A stretch of 64,000 nucleotides of DNA from an uncultured Sinobacteraceae bacterium (lineage in GTDB: Bacteria; Pseudomonadota; Gammaproteobacteria; Steroidobacterales; Steroidobacteraceae), in contig CALEKY010000094.1 in NCBI GenBank assembly GCA_937902995.1, positions 124,001 through 188,000 of the forward strand. Direction: 5' to 3'. Both the position numbers and the translations under genes were made by a program. Below, piece by piece: positions 50,410 through 58,454 of this stretch (its first letter is position 1; each line of letters begins with the position of its first letter). A model generated the notes under the pieces. That model was not told where the DNA came from. It worked only from the letters and a program-made list of their open reading frames with translations, and ran no database searches.

Positions 50410-50455
50410 GGGCCGGCGATGTTGCACCATTGACTCCAAATGTCCTCGCCGGCCC
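50410..50455 (-). promoter_or_regulatory. Hairpin between the riboswitch and the exporter start
   Basis: TCGCCGGCCC and GGGCCGGCGA (50446-50455 with 50410-50419 on the plus strand) form a perfect 10-bp stem 12 bp upstream of the exporter ATG. It has no U-tract, so it more likely controls translation or RNA stability as the expression platform. No clear Shine-Dalgarno is visible near the ATG. Confidence 0.6.
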
Positions 50456-50472
50456 GGCTCGGACATCGAAGT

Positions 50473-50580
50473 CAAAGGTCTCGCCTTGCGATTGCTGCTG
50501 ACGCCATGGTCGCAACGGACCAAGTGTGTTGACGTCAGCTCCTTCCGTTGCGGAAGGCGGCTACTCCCCAATGACGGGGC
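50473..50580 (-). ncRNA. yybP-ykoY manganese riboswitch aptamer
   Basis: On the minus strand the conserved pieces appear in order: GGGGAGTAGCCGCC at the 5' side, a small UUCCGCAACGGAA hairpin, GACGTCAACACACTTGG, CCATGGCGTCAGC, and the closing GCGAGACCTTTG. This is the yybP-ykoY (Mn2+) motif as found in proteobacteria ahead of UPF0016/GDT1 exporters, which is the gene downstream here. Mn2+ binding would raise expression of the exporter. Confidence 0.9.
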
Positions 50581-50583
50581 GCG

Positions 50584-50612
50584 ACTATACGGGTCGACGT
50601 TGCAAGTAGCAA
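50584..50612 (-). promoter_or_regulatory. Sigma70-like promoter of the Mn riboswitch transcript
   Basis: On the minus strand TTGCTA (50607-50612) and TATAGT (50584-50589) are 17 bp apart. This places transcription start just upstream of the aptamer. Confidence 0.65.
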
Positions 50613-50633
50613 GGCACAAAAACAAAGCTGAGA

Positions 50634-50757
50634 GGGCGTGGGGCTTGGGGCTCGGGGCGTGGCCTAGAATACGTGCACGAAGCTGCCTCCCGCGGCAGGC
50701 ACTGGACTCTGGAAACAAATCCACGCGCGAACACGCGCTTATACCTTCAGCCTTCAG
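50634..50757. repeat. Paired-heptad locus H6 (GGGCTTG words then inverted CCTTCAG words)
   Basis: The forward array at 50634-50661 reads GGGCGTG, GGGCTTG, GGGCTCG, GGGCGTG. A GC-rich CGCGCGAACACGCGC element lies around 50724-50738. Inverted CCTTCAG, CCTTCAG follow at 50744-50757. The two arms carry different vocabularies. The SDR stop (TGA on the minus strand, 50754-50756) lies in the last inverted word. Confidence 0.7.
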
Positions 50758-51527
50758 TCTTTGAAGATCGCGATTCCCGTCAACTCAGCCAGCCTGGCAA
50801 TGAGCTGCTCCTGGAAATCGGCATCACGCGTTTCCGGTGCCGGTTCGCGCCGCTTGCGGTGATGCCAGTAGGCGCCGCTCGTCTGTGCCGCAGGATCCTC
50901 GCTGACCGCAAGCCAGGTTTGCGTGAGATAACCCTGCTCGAAATCGTCGGGGGCATTGGGCCCGCCCATTTTGGTCGGTACCCAGCCCGGGTCGACGGCA
51001 TTGCTCAACACATCCGGCCATCGCCGCGCGATGGCGAATGCGAGCGTCGTGACGAACAACTTGCTTTCAGAATAAGCAGTGCTGGGTTCCCAGGGACGCT
51101 CGATCCAATCGATGTCGCGCAGCAATGCGCGCGCTTCGCGATGCATGCCGCTGCTGAGATAGATCAAACGACGCGGCCGATCGATCAACGCCGTCAGAAT
51201 GTACGGCGCCAATGTGTTCACGGCGAGCGTCGTCGCATGGCCCTCGGGCGTGGAGCCGCGAGTCTGCTCTCGATACACACCCGCGTTGTGAATGACCGCA
51301 TCCATGCGTCCGATCTTGTTCACCTGCTCTGCCAGCGAGCGCGTCTCTTTGCCGCTCGACAGATCGCCGATCACGACTCCAGCGGATCGATCGGCGAGAT
51401 CGGCGAACGCGGCGGCGCGCTGCACCGAACGCGCGTGCAACACGACCTCATGGCCTTCCTGGATCAACGCACGGGCGGCAGCCAGCCCGAGGCCGTCGCT
51501 CGAACCGGTAATGAACACTCGACTCAT
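50754..51527 (-). CDS. Short-chain dehydrogenase/reductase
   Basis: A 257-residue SDR. The cofactor loop is TGSSDGLGLAAARAL, IHNAGVY follows, and the catalytic residues are Ser in LIYLSSGMHRE and the YxxxK motif in AYSESKLFV. An unusually long C-terminal part includes EQGYLTQTWLAVSEDPAAQTSGAYWHHRKRREP, resembling SDRs near human WWOX/retinol dehydrogenase-like forms. NADP is more likely, given the Arg in VVLHARSVQRA. The substrate is unknown. Its stop lies in the heptad array of H6. Confidence 0.88.
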   Translation of the reverse strand: MSRVFITGSSDGLGLAAARALIQEGHEVVLHARSVQRAAAFADLADRSAGVVIGDLSSGKETRSLAEQVNKIGRMDAVIHNAGVYREQTRGSTPEGHATTLAVNTLAPYILTALIDRPRRLIYLSSGMHREARALLRDIDWIERPWEPSTAYSESKLFVTTLAFAIARRWPDVLSNAVDPGWVPTKMGGPNAPDDFEQGYLTQTWLAVSEDPAAQTSGAYWHHRKRREPAPETRDADFQEQLIARLAELTGIAIFKD

Positions 51528-51940
51528 TTTCGTTTACACCCTGCTATTACGCATGCGACACCGACGATGAGATCGCAAAAGAATCAGTAACGACGCAAAC
51601 AATTCGGATTCCTGCGTACGGTTCCATTGACGATTCATCGACTTCGCACCCGTCGCCCAGATCCGACAAGTTTGCTCACGATGAAATCGCAGTTGCGATC
51701 CCTGATACTCGCGCTCCCCGGACAAGTCTTCGTAGATCTCGCGACGATGGATCGGTTCGGCGATTGCGTAACGGCCTGACGGGGCACGCCTGCTAGTTTC
51801 CACCACGCGCCGCGCCGGTCGGCCCTCCATTACGCCGAAATACACGGAACAACCAGGGCTCGCCGTGCAATTCTTGCAGCGAGCCCAAGCTCGTGCGGCA
51901 GGCGATCGCCTTCGCTCATCGGCAATCCGAGCGCACCGGC
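51528..51940. other. 413-bp divergent spacer before the acyl-AMP ligase gene
   Basis: It holds the promoters of the SDR and ligase genes. A minus-strand arginine-rich frame crosses it but is a shadow. I see no array, hairpin or regulator box I can name. Confidence 0.4.
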
Positions 51941-54766
51941 ATGATGGAGAGCAAAGATCGGCGCGAGAATGCGAGCCCGACGGACCGGTTGCTCGACATT
52001 GCGCGCCGCATGCTCGAAGACATGCATGCCGACGAACGGGCGATCCAGGCAGTTGCGTTGAATGCGGCGCTCGATCGGGACCTCGGGCTCGACAGCCTGG
52101 CGCGCGTCGAGTTGTTCGCACGCATCGAGCATGAGCTCGGCCTGACCCTACCTGAAACGATTCTGCAAGGCGCAGGCACGTTACGCGACATCGCCGAAGC
52201 GCTGGACGGGTCGTTGCGCAAGCCACCCGAACGTCGGCACGAGCGACGCACGACGACCACCGGCACCATGCCGCCATCAGGACTCGCCACGCTCGATCGT
52301 GTGCTGCAGTGGCACATCGAACATGACGAACATTTCGTGCAGCTCGAAGTCTTGAGCGACGGCAGCAGCGACCCGTTGACGTACCGCGAGCTATGGGAAA
52401 GCGCGCTGCGGGTTGCAGCCGGCTTACAGCAGGAAGGCATCGGCAAAGGCGATCGCGTCGCGCTGATGCTGCCGACCGGACGCGAATACTTCATTTCGTT
52501 TTTGGGGAGCATGCTTGCAGGCGGCATTCCCGTGCCTCTGTATCCCCCGGCGCGCCCCAATCAAATCGAGGAGCATGTGCGTCGACATCGCGGCATCCTC
52601 GACAATGCATCGCCTGCGCTACTCATCTCGACGCCCGAGCTGCGTCGGCTGGCAGGCATTTTGCGATTGCACACCCCCTCGGTGCGGCGCATCGCCTCGC
52701 CGACCGAATTGCTTGCGTGCGATACGGCACTCACTTCGGTGACGCTGAGACCGAGCGATCCTCTGTTCTTTCAATACACCTCGGGCAGCACAGGGCAGCC
52801 GAAAGGCGTTGTGCTCACGCACGCCAACGTGCTTTCGAACATCGAGGCGCTGGGCAGCGCGCTCGAAGTCTCGGTCGACGATGTATTCGTGAGCTGGCTG
52901 CCGCTCTATCACGACATGGGATTGATCGGCGCATGGCTCGGGCCGCTGTATTTCGGCATAGCGCTGAAGGTCATGTCGCCGCTGACCTTTCTCGCGCATC
53001 CGGTTCGTTGGGTGGCGGCGATCGATCGTTACAGAGGCACGCTATCGGCGGCACCGAACTTCGCCTATGAAATGTGCATCGCGCGCATCCCCGACGAGCA
53101 GATCGCGACGCTCGATCTGAGCTCCTGGCGCTGCGCGCTGAACGGCGCCGAGGCCGTCAGCGCGGATACTCTGAAACGATTCCACCGCCGGTTTGCCGCG
53201 TGCGGATTGCGACCGGCGGCGCTCATGCCCGTCTACGGACTCGCGGAAAACTCCGTGGGCTTGACGATCCCGCCGCTCGGGCGCGAACCGTTGATCGACT
53301 CCATCGACCGCGACACGTTCTCACGCACCGGGCGAGCCGTACCGGTACCCGAGAACGATCCGCTCGCCCTGCACTTCGTCGCATGCGGTCGGCCGATTCC
53401 CGGTCATGAGGTTCGCATCGTCGACGACACGGGACGCGAGCTTCCAGAACGTTGCGAAGGCCGACTCGTGTTTCGCGGACCATCCGCTACGGCGGGCTAC
53501 TTTCGCAATCCGCAGGCAACTGCCGCACTGTTTCGCGAGGGCTGGCTCGACAGCGGCGATCGTGCCTACATGGTTCATGGGGAGATCTATCCGACCGGAC
53601 GCATCAAGGACATCGTGATCCGCGCAGGTCGCAATCTCCATCCGGAAGAGATCGAAACCGTCGTCGGCGCGGTCCCGGGCGTTCGCAAGGGTTGTGTTGC
53701 GGTGTTCGGCTGTCGCGATGCCAACTCAGCCACTGAACGCGTCGTCGTGCTGGCAGAAACCAACCTTCAAACACTCGAGCAGCGCACAGCGCTCAAAAAG
53801 CAAATTCTGCAAACCCTCGTTCGAGAGCTCGGCGAGCCCGTGGACGAAGTCGTACTGTGCGATCCGCATACGGTGCTGAAGACATCGAGCGGCAAGATTC
53901 GCCGGTCCGCCACGCGCGAGCTTTACGAACGCGGACTGCATAGCGCGCCGCGTCCGCGCGCACCGTGGCTGCAAGGCCTGCGACTTGTCTTGGGTGCCGC
54001 GCCGCGGGCCGTGGGACGCGCGGCAGAGCGCACGCTGGCGTTCTGTTACGCCGTCTATTTTTGGGCACTATTTGCGATGCTCGGCATTCTTTCACTCTTG
54101 CTCGTACTTCTACCGTTCACGCCGCAGGTCCGTTGGGCGGTCGTGCATTATTCGGCGCGCACGTTCCTCGCCGGAGCCGGCATTCGAGTGAGAACGTCAG
54201 GAACGCCTCCACCCGCTGCGAAGATGCCTTGCATCTACGTCGCCAATCACGCGAGTTATCTCGATGCCGTTCTGCTGACAGCGGTTCTGCCCTCGCCTTG
54301 CAGCTTCGTCGCAAAAGTAGAGCTCGCACGCGTCCCGGTATTGAGCTTCTTCTTGCGACGCCTCGGCACCTTGTTCGTCGCGCGCAACGTAACGCGCGCA
54401 AGCGTCGAGGATGCCGAACGCGTCGTGGAAGCCGTCGCCGCCGGTCATTCGCCACTTTTCTTTCCCGAAGGGACGTTCACCCGCGCGCCCGGCCTTTTGC
54501 CGTTTCGTCTGGGTGCCTTCGTCGCGGCCGCGTCTGCACGCGCACCGCTGATTCCGATCGCGATTCGCGGCGCACGCTCGCTGCTACGCGACACGGAGTG
54601 GATACCTTCACGCGTGCCGATCGACATCGCTATTGGAACTGAGTTGCACGCAGCAGAACGAACTCCGTTTCTTAGTGCCGTTGCATTGCGCGACGCTGCC
54701 CGTGCGTGGATTTTGGAGCGCTGCGGCGAGGCGCCGCGAACGGCGCAGACTGAAGGCCGAAGGTGA
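51941..54766 (+). CDS. Three-domain ACP - fatty acyl-AMP ligase - PlsC acyltransferase fusion
   Basis: A 941-residue fusion. Residues 1-90 are an acyl carrier domain with the phosphopantetheine serine Ser52 in DLGLDSLARVEL. Residues about 120-690 are an AMP-forming ligase: TSGSTGQPKG (280-289), the VYGLAENSVGLTIP block, and SGDRAYMVHGEIYPTGRIKDIVIRAGRNLHPEEIE, typical of fatty acyl-AMP ligases. From about 700, two hydrophobic helices lead to a 1-acylglycerol-3-phosphate acyltransferase (NHASYLD at 769-775, FFPEGTFTRAPGLLPFRLGAF near 840). It could activate a fatty acid, load it and transfer it to a lipid. The last codons (QTEGRR-stop) run into heptad locus H8. Confidence 0.88.
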   Translation: MMESKDRRENASPTDRLLDIARRMLEDMHADERAIQAVALNAALDRDLGLDSLARVELFARIEHELGLTLPETILQGAGTLRDIAEALDGSLRKPPERRHERRTTTTGTMPPSGLATLDRVLQWHIEHDEHFVQLEVLSDGSSDPLTYRELWESALRVAAGLQQEGIGKGDRVALMLPTGREYFISFLGSMLAGGIPVPLYPPARPNQIEEHVRRHRGILDNASPALLISTPELRRLAGILRLHTPSVRRIASPTELLACDTALTSVTLRPSDPLFFQYTSGSTGQPKGVVLTHANVLSNIEALGSALEVSVDDVFVSWLPLYHDMGLIGAWLGPLYFGIALKVMSPLTFLAHPVRWVAAIDRYRGTLSAAPNFAYEMCIARIPDEQIATLDLSSWRCALNGAEAVSADTLKRFHRRFAACGLRPAALMPVYGLAENSVGLTIPPLGREPLIDSIDRDTFSRTGRAVPVPENDPLALHFVACGRPIPGHEVRIVDDTGRELPERCEGRLVFRGPSATAGYFRNPQATAALFREGWLDSGDRAYMVHGEIYPTGRIKDIVIRAGRNLHPEEIETVVGAVPGVRKGCVAVFGCRDANSATERVVVLAETNLQTLEQRTALKKQILQTLVRELGEPVDEVVLCDPHTVLKTSSGKIRRSATRELYERGLHSAPRPRAPWLQGLRLVLGAAPRAVGRAAERTLAFCYAVYFWALFAMLGILSLLLVLLPFTPQVRWAVVHYSARTFLAGAGIRVRTSGTPPPAAKMPCIYVANHASYLDAVLLTAVLPSPCSFVAKVELARVPVLSFFLRRLGTLFVARNVTRASVEDAERVVEAVAAGHSPLFFPEGTFTRAPGLLPFRLGAFVAAASARAPLIPIAIRGARSLLRDTEWIPSRVPIDIAIGTELHAAERTPFLSAVALRDAARAWILERCGEAPRTAQTEGRR

Positions 54767-54811
54767 AGCGCGCGTCGCCTTTGGTCTGCAGCCTGTCGCC
54801 TTTCTTGCCCT
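54747..54811. repeat. Paired-heptad locus H8
   Basis: Forward AGACTGA, AGGCCGA (54747-54760) inside the 3' end of the acyl-AMP ligase gene; GCGCGCG follows at about 54768. Inverted GTCTGCA, GCCTGTC, GCCTTTC lie at 54784-54804. The ligase stop (TGA, 54764-54766) falls in the AGGTGA word that ends the forward run. Confidence 0.6.
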
Positions 54812-55018
54812 TCCCCGTGCGCCGAACGAAATAACATCGTTGCTTTCGCCGATTCGAAAACGCCTTGTTTTGGCGCAATCTCCGCACCCCGACGACCACA
54901 GTCATCGATCGGCGCCCGCGAGACCGAAAACCGCATCGCTAGCCGACAGTCCCGCACAGACTGCATGCGCTGCAGCGCGACCACAAATTCCAAGCTGGAA
55001 CCCGAGCGGAGCATCACG

Positions 55019-55576
55019 ATGCAATCGCCAGCGCACATCACGTTCAAGAACACCGAGGCATCGCCAGCCGTCGAAGCCCGAGTGTTCGAGCACATCGCCC
55101 ACTTAGAACGATTCCATCCCGAGCTCATCGGCTGCAACGTCGCAATCACGGCACTGCCTGCGCGGAGGCGGCTGCAGCCTGCGCATGAGGTGGAGATCGA
55201 GCTGCGCACGTCCGATCGCGTCTTTCGCGTTCGCAGCGAAACCGAGGAGCAGGAAGCCTATCTCGACGTGTTCATTGCCTTGCGGGATGCATTCGAAGCC
55301 GCCAAGCGCCTGCTACGCAAACAAGCTGCGGAACGCAACGGCGAGCCGCACCGTGTGCCTACACCGCGCATCGGGACGATCGAACATCTAGCCAACGGCT
55401 ATGGACGCATCGCAGCCGACGACGGCCGAACGGTGTACTTCCACCGAAACTGCTTGCGGGAGACGACTTTCGGCACGCTTTCCGTCGGCACGATCGTCGA
55501 GTTCGAAGAGGATCTCGGCAACCATGGACCGCAGGCAGCGGTCGTCCGGCTGGTCAGAAGCCAGGCTGAAGGCTGA
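55019..55576 (+). CDS. HPF-type ribosome-binding domain fused to a cold-shock domain
   Basis: A 185-residue fusion. Residues 1-105 follow the HPF/RaiA (S30AE) fold: HITFKNTEASPAVEARVFEHIAHLERFHPEL, VEIELRTSDRVFRVRSE, YLDVFIALRDAFEAAKRLLRKQ. Residues 115-182 are a cold-shock domain with RNP-like motifs NGYGRI (126-131) and VYFHR (139-143). The protein should bind RNA and ribosomes in stationary phase. The ATG at 55019 fits the HPF start. The C-terminal residues QAEG and the stop come from heptad locus H7. Confidence 0.85.
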   Translation: MQSPAHITFKNTEASPAVEARVFEHIAHLERFHPELIGCNVAITALPARRRLQPAHEVEIELRTSDRVFRVRSETEEQEAYLDVFIALRDAFEAAKRLLRKQAAERNGEPHRVPTPRIGTIEHLANGYGRIAADDGRTVYFHRNCLRETTFGTLSVGTIVEFEEDLGNHGPQAAVVRLVRSQAEG

Positions 55577-55724
55577 AGGCAGGCTGTAGACTGTAGGCTG
55601 TAGTTGGTGCGCATTCGCGCACGCGTTCATATCCCTGCTCCACTTCGGGCCGATATCGGCATACAGCGAGTTCGAGCAGAGCGCGCAACGCGCGCGTACC
55701 TTCAGCCTGCAGCCTACAGCCTCA
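55563..55724. repeat. Paired-heptad locus H7, longest copy
   Basis: The forward array at 55563-55603 reads AGGCTGA, AGGCTGA, AGGC, AGGCTGT, AGACTGT, AGGCTGT. GC-hairpin cores follow at about 55609-55625 and 55681-55696 (AGCGCGCAACGCGCGC). The inverted array at 55699-55722 reads CCTTCAG, CCTGCAG, CCTACAG. The HPF-cold-shock stop TGA (55574-55576) lies in the second forward word, and the pncB stop (55722-55724) at the end of the inverted array. So one locus ends two convergent genes. Confidence 0.85.
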
Positions 55725-57062
55725 TGTGGCTTCGCGATCCACGTGCTCCGCCAGCTCGTGCTGGCGGCGCGACACTTTCGTCGGGCTGTGCATGCACGGC
55801 ACCAGCGCACGCAGCTTGATGGGCAACGATGCAAGCTCCTCGCGGCAATAGGCACGTACTTCGCTCAGCGGGGGCGATGGTGCTTTGCGCCTGCCGTTCA
55901 CCATGACTTCCTGCAATAGCGGACGGCCTTCCATCACTTCATCCGCACAGGCGATGACGTCGCGGCCGATGCGGCCATGCGGATCCAGTTCACGGAAGAC
56001 CTGTCGCGCTCCGGGCCAGCTTTCCTTGCCGTGCGAACGCTTGCGCGTTGGACGACCGTCGTACGCATGCAGCTTGTAGGCACAGTCGAGCGACGGCGCA
56101 TCGCTCGAGACGGCCACTCGCGTTCCGACGCAATAACCGTCGATCGGCGCATGCGCTGCGCGCATCGTTGCAATCGCATACTCGTCCAGATTTCCGCTCA
56201 CGAGAATCTGTACGCGCTGGCAGCCTTCGGCATCGAGAATGGCGCGCACTCGCTGCGCCTCGAGCGTGAGATCGCCGCTGTCGATACGCACCGCGCGCAC
56301 GCGGATTCCCTGGCGTTCGAGCTCGCGGGCGAGTTTGGCAGCGCGCCGCGCGCCGCGCTCCGTGTCGTAGGTATCGATCAGGAGCGTCACGTTTTCGGGC
56401 TGAGCGGTCGCGAAATTGCGAAATGCCGTGACCTCATCCTCGTGCGCCTGAATGAAGGAATGCGCCATGGTGCCGACGATCGGAATGTCGAAGAGCCGGC
56501 CAGCTGCCACCGTCGCAGTCGACTCGAAGCCGGCGATGTACGAAGCCCTCGCCAGGTACAGCGCGGCCTCGCTGCCGTGCGCACGTCGCATGCCGAAGTC
56601 GATGAGCGGCGTATCGCCGGCCGCCAATTTGCATCTGGCCGCCTTCGAGGCCACGAGGGTCTGATATTGAATCAGATTGACGAGCCGGCTTTCGACGAGC
56701 TGGGCCTCCGGTAAAGGCGCTTCGATCCGCAACACAGGCTCGTTTGCAAAGAACACGGTGCCTTCGCGCATCGCAAAGACATCGCCGGTGAACCGAAACG
56801 TGGTCAGCCGTTCGAGCAACTCCTTGCTGAAGCGATTGAGCGATGCGAGCCAATCGATCTCATCCGGCGTGAAGTGCAAGTTCTCGAGGTAGTCGAGCAC
56901 CTGCTCGAGTCCGGCAGCGACGAGAAAGTTGCGCTCCTCGGGCAAACGGCGCACATAGAACTCGAAGACCGCGCGCTTCTCCATACCGCTGCGATAGTAG
57001 GCGTCCATCATGGTGAGCTGGTACAGATCGGTTAGCAGCGCGGTGCCGGTCGGGGACTGCAT
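55722..57062 (-). CDS. pncB: Nicotinate phosphoribosyltransferase
   Basis: A 446-residue enzyme making nicotinate mononucleotide from nicotinate and PRPP with ATP. Landmarks are LLTDLYQLTMMDAYYRSGMEKRAVFEFYVRRLPEERNFLVAAGLEQVL near the start, DFGMRRAHGSEAALYLARASYIAGFESTATVAAGRLFDIPIVGTMAHSFIQAHEDE in the middle, and VRIDSGDLTLEAQRVR. The active His is in GTMAHSF. The ATG at 57062 gives the normal TGTALLTDLYQLTMMD start. It feeds nadD at 9.6 kb. Confidence 0.95.
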   Translation of the reverse strand: MQSPTGTALLTDLYQLTMMDAYYRSGMEKRAVFEFYVRRLPEERNFLVAAGLEQVLDYLENLHFTPDEIDWLASLNRFSKELLERLTTFRFTGDVFAMREGTVFFANEPVLRIEAPLPEAQLVESRLVNLIQYQTLVASKAARCKLAAGDTPLIDFGMRRAHGSEAALYLARASYIAGFESTATVAAGRLFDIPIVGTMAHSFIQAHEDEVTAFRNFATAQPENVTLLIDTYDTERGARRAAKLARELERQGIRVRAVRIDSGDLTLEAQRVRAILDAEGCQRVQILVSGNLDEYAIATMRAAHAPIDGYCVGTRVAVSSDAPSLDCAYKLHAYDGRPTRKRSHGKESWPGARQVFRELDPHGRIGRDVIACADEVMEGRPLLQEVMVNGRRKAPSPPLSEVRAYCREELASLPIKLRALVPCMHSPTKVSRRQHELAEHVDREAT

Positions 57063-57234
57063 CGATTCGATCTCCTGCTCTGACGGGTACGTGCAACTTA
57101 CGCGCAAACGCCATCGCCGTCCTAGCATGGTCCCATAGGAAAGACCGGCGGAAGCTACGTGCTGCTACGGAGGCGCAAGGTGCCGAGGCCCGGCGCCCGT
57201 TTTGTCGGCAAGACGCGCACCACGTTTGCGCACG

Positions 57235-58452
57235 TCAGCGCGCAGTTCGCACTTCGATACGCGTGCCGTCGGCAATGCGGTCGTTCGGGTGCACCACGAT
57301 GCGCTCGCCGGGCCGGATCCCCGATACGATCTGGGCATGTAATCCGTTCTGCTGCCCCACCTCCACCTGGCGAAGGCGGGCCTTCCCGCGTTCGTCGACG
57401 AATACAGCCCATCGCTCGCCATCCCGAAACAGCGCCGACAACGGGACGCGCACCACCGACGGAGATTCCCAGACGACGATGCTCGGTTCGACACGGTAGC
57501 CGTGGCCGAGCGCGGCCCATTGCTCGTAGGGATCGGTCAAATCGATCAACACATTGACGCGCTGCTCTTCGATACCGAGCGCGGAAATCTTCGTGAACCC
57601 GAAAGGCTCGACGCGCCGCACGACACCGTTGAGCGGCCGATCCCCGCCCCAGCCGTTGACCACGACGCGTTGGCCCGGCCTCACGCGCACCGCTTCTTCG
57701 GACAAGAGATCGACCTGAATCTCCAGTCCGCGCGGATCGCCGATTTCCATGATCGGCGCACCTGCGGCAATCGTCGTCTCGCTCTCTTGAATCACGCGCA
57801 ACACAGTGCCTGAAATCGGCGAGCGCACGACGATACACTCGCACTTCTTGTCGGCACGCTGCGCACGACCCGGATTCAGCAACCGTGCACGCGCTTGTTT
57901 GAGCTCCGAGGCCCGCATCGCGATCATTGCCTCTGCTTCTGCGACGGCAGCCACTGCCGCTTTCGCACGGCGCTCCGCAGCATCGAGATCGTTCTGCGAC
58001 ACGCTCTGATGCTTCGCGAGAGCACTCAGACGCTGCAGCTCCGCTTGCGCAAAATCGCGCTCCGCTTCGGCTCGACGCGCCTGCGCTTGCGCATAGCTGA
58101 GCGCCGCCTCGGCAGCGTCCGCGGCAGCCCGTGCCTCCGCTTCCGCCCGCTCGTCCAGGAACATCGGCACGGACGGCTCGATGCGCGCGATTTCCGTTTC
58201 GTTCGCGGTGACGACGTCGCCCGGTTCCAATACGACGCGACGCATGAGGCCGGCCACGGGCGCAGATACGACGAAGACGTCGCGCACGCGCGCCTCGCCT
58301 TCGTCGGTGATCGTCACTTGGAGCGGACCTTCGTCGGCCGTACTCAGGTCGACCGGTACGGCCTGCGGACGCAGCAGCCACACGAGCGCGATGAGCAATG
58401 CCACCACCCCCGGAGCCCAGAACAGAACCCTGCGCCTTTGTATCGAATCCAT
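57235..58452 (-). CDS. Periplasmic adaptor protein (HlyD family) of an efflux ABC system
   Basis: A 405-residue membrane-fusion protein. One N-terminal helix (VLFWAPGVVALLIALVWLL) anchors it. The lipoyl halves are VRDVFVVSAPVAGLMRRVVLEPGDVV and IVVRSPISGTVLRVIQESETTIAAGAPIMEI. Between them lies an Ala/Glu-rich coiled-coil hairpin (EAEARAAADAAEAALSYAQAQARRAEAE). The beta-barrel part is VDLLSEEAVRVRPGQRVVV. The ATG at 58452 lies 2 bp after the permease stop at 58455. With the two ABC genes it forms a MacAB- or DevBCA-like exporter. Confidence 0.92.
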   Translation of the reverse strand: MDSIQRRRVLFWAPGVVALLIALVWLLRPQAVPVDLSTADEGPLQVTITDEGEARVRDVFVVSAPVAGLMRRVVLEPGDVVTANETEIARIEPSVPMFLDERAEAEARAAADAAEAALSYAQAQARRAEAERDFAQAELQRLSALAKHQSVSQNDLDAAERRAKAAVAAVAEAEAMIAMRASELKQARARLLNPGRAQRADKKCECIVVRSPISGTVLRVIQESETTIAAGAPIMEIGDPRGLEIQVDLLSEEAVRVRPGQRVVVNGWGGDRPLNGVVRRVEPFGFTKISALGIEEQRVNVLIDLTDPYEQWAALGHGYRVEPSIVVWESPSVVRVPLSALFRDGERWAVFVDERGKARLRQVEVGQQNGLHAQIVSGIRPGERIVVHPNDRIADGTRIEVRTAR

Positions 58453-58454
58453 AG

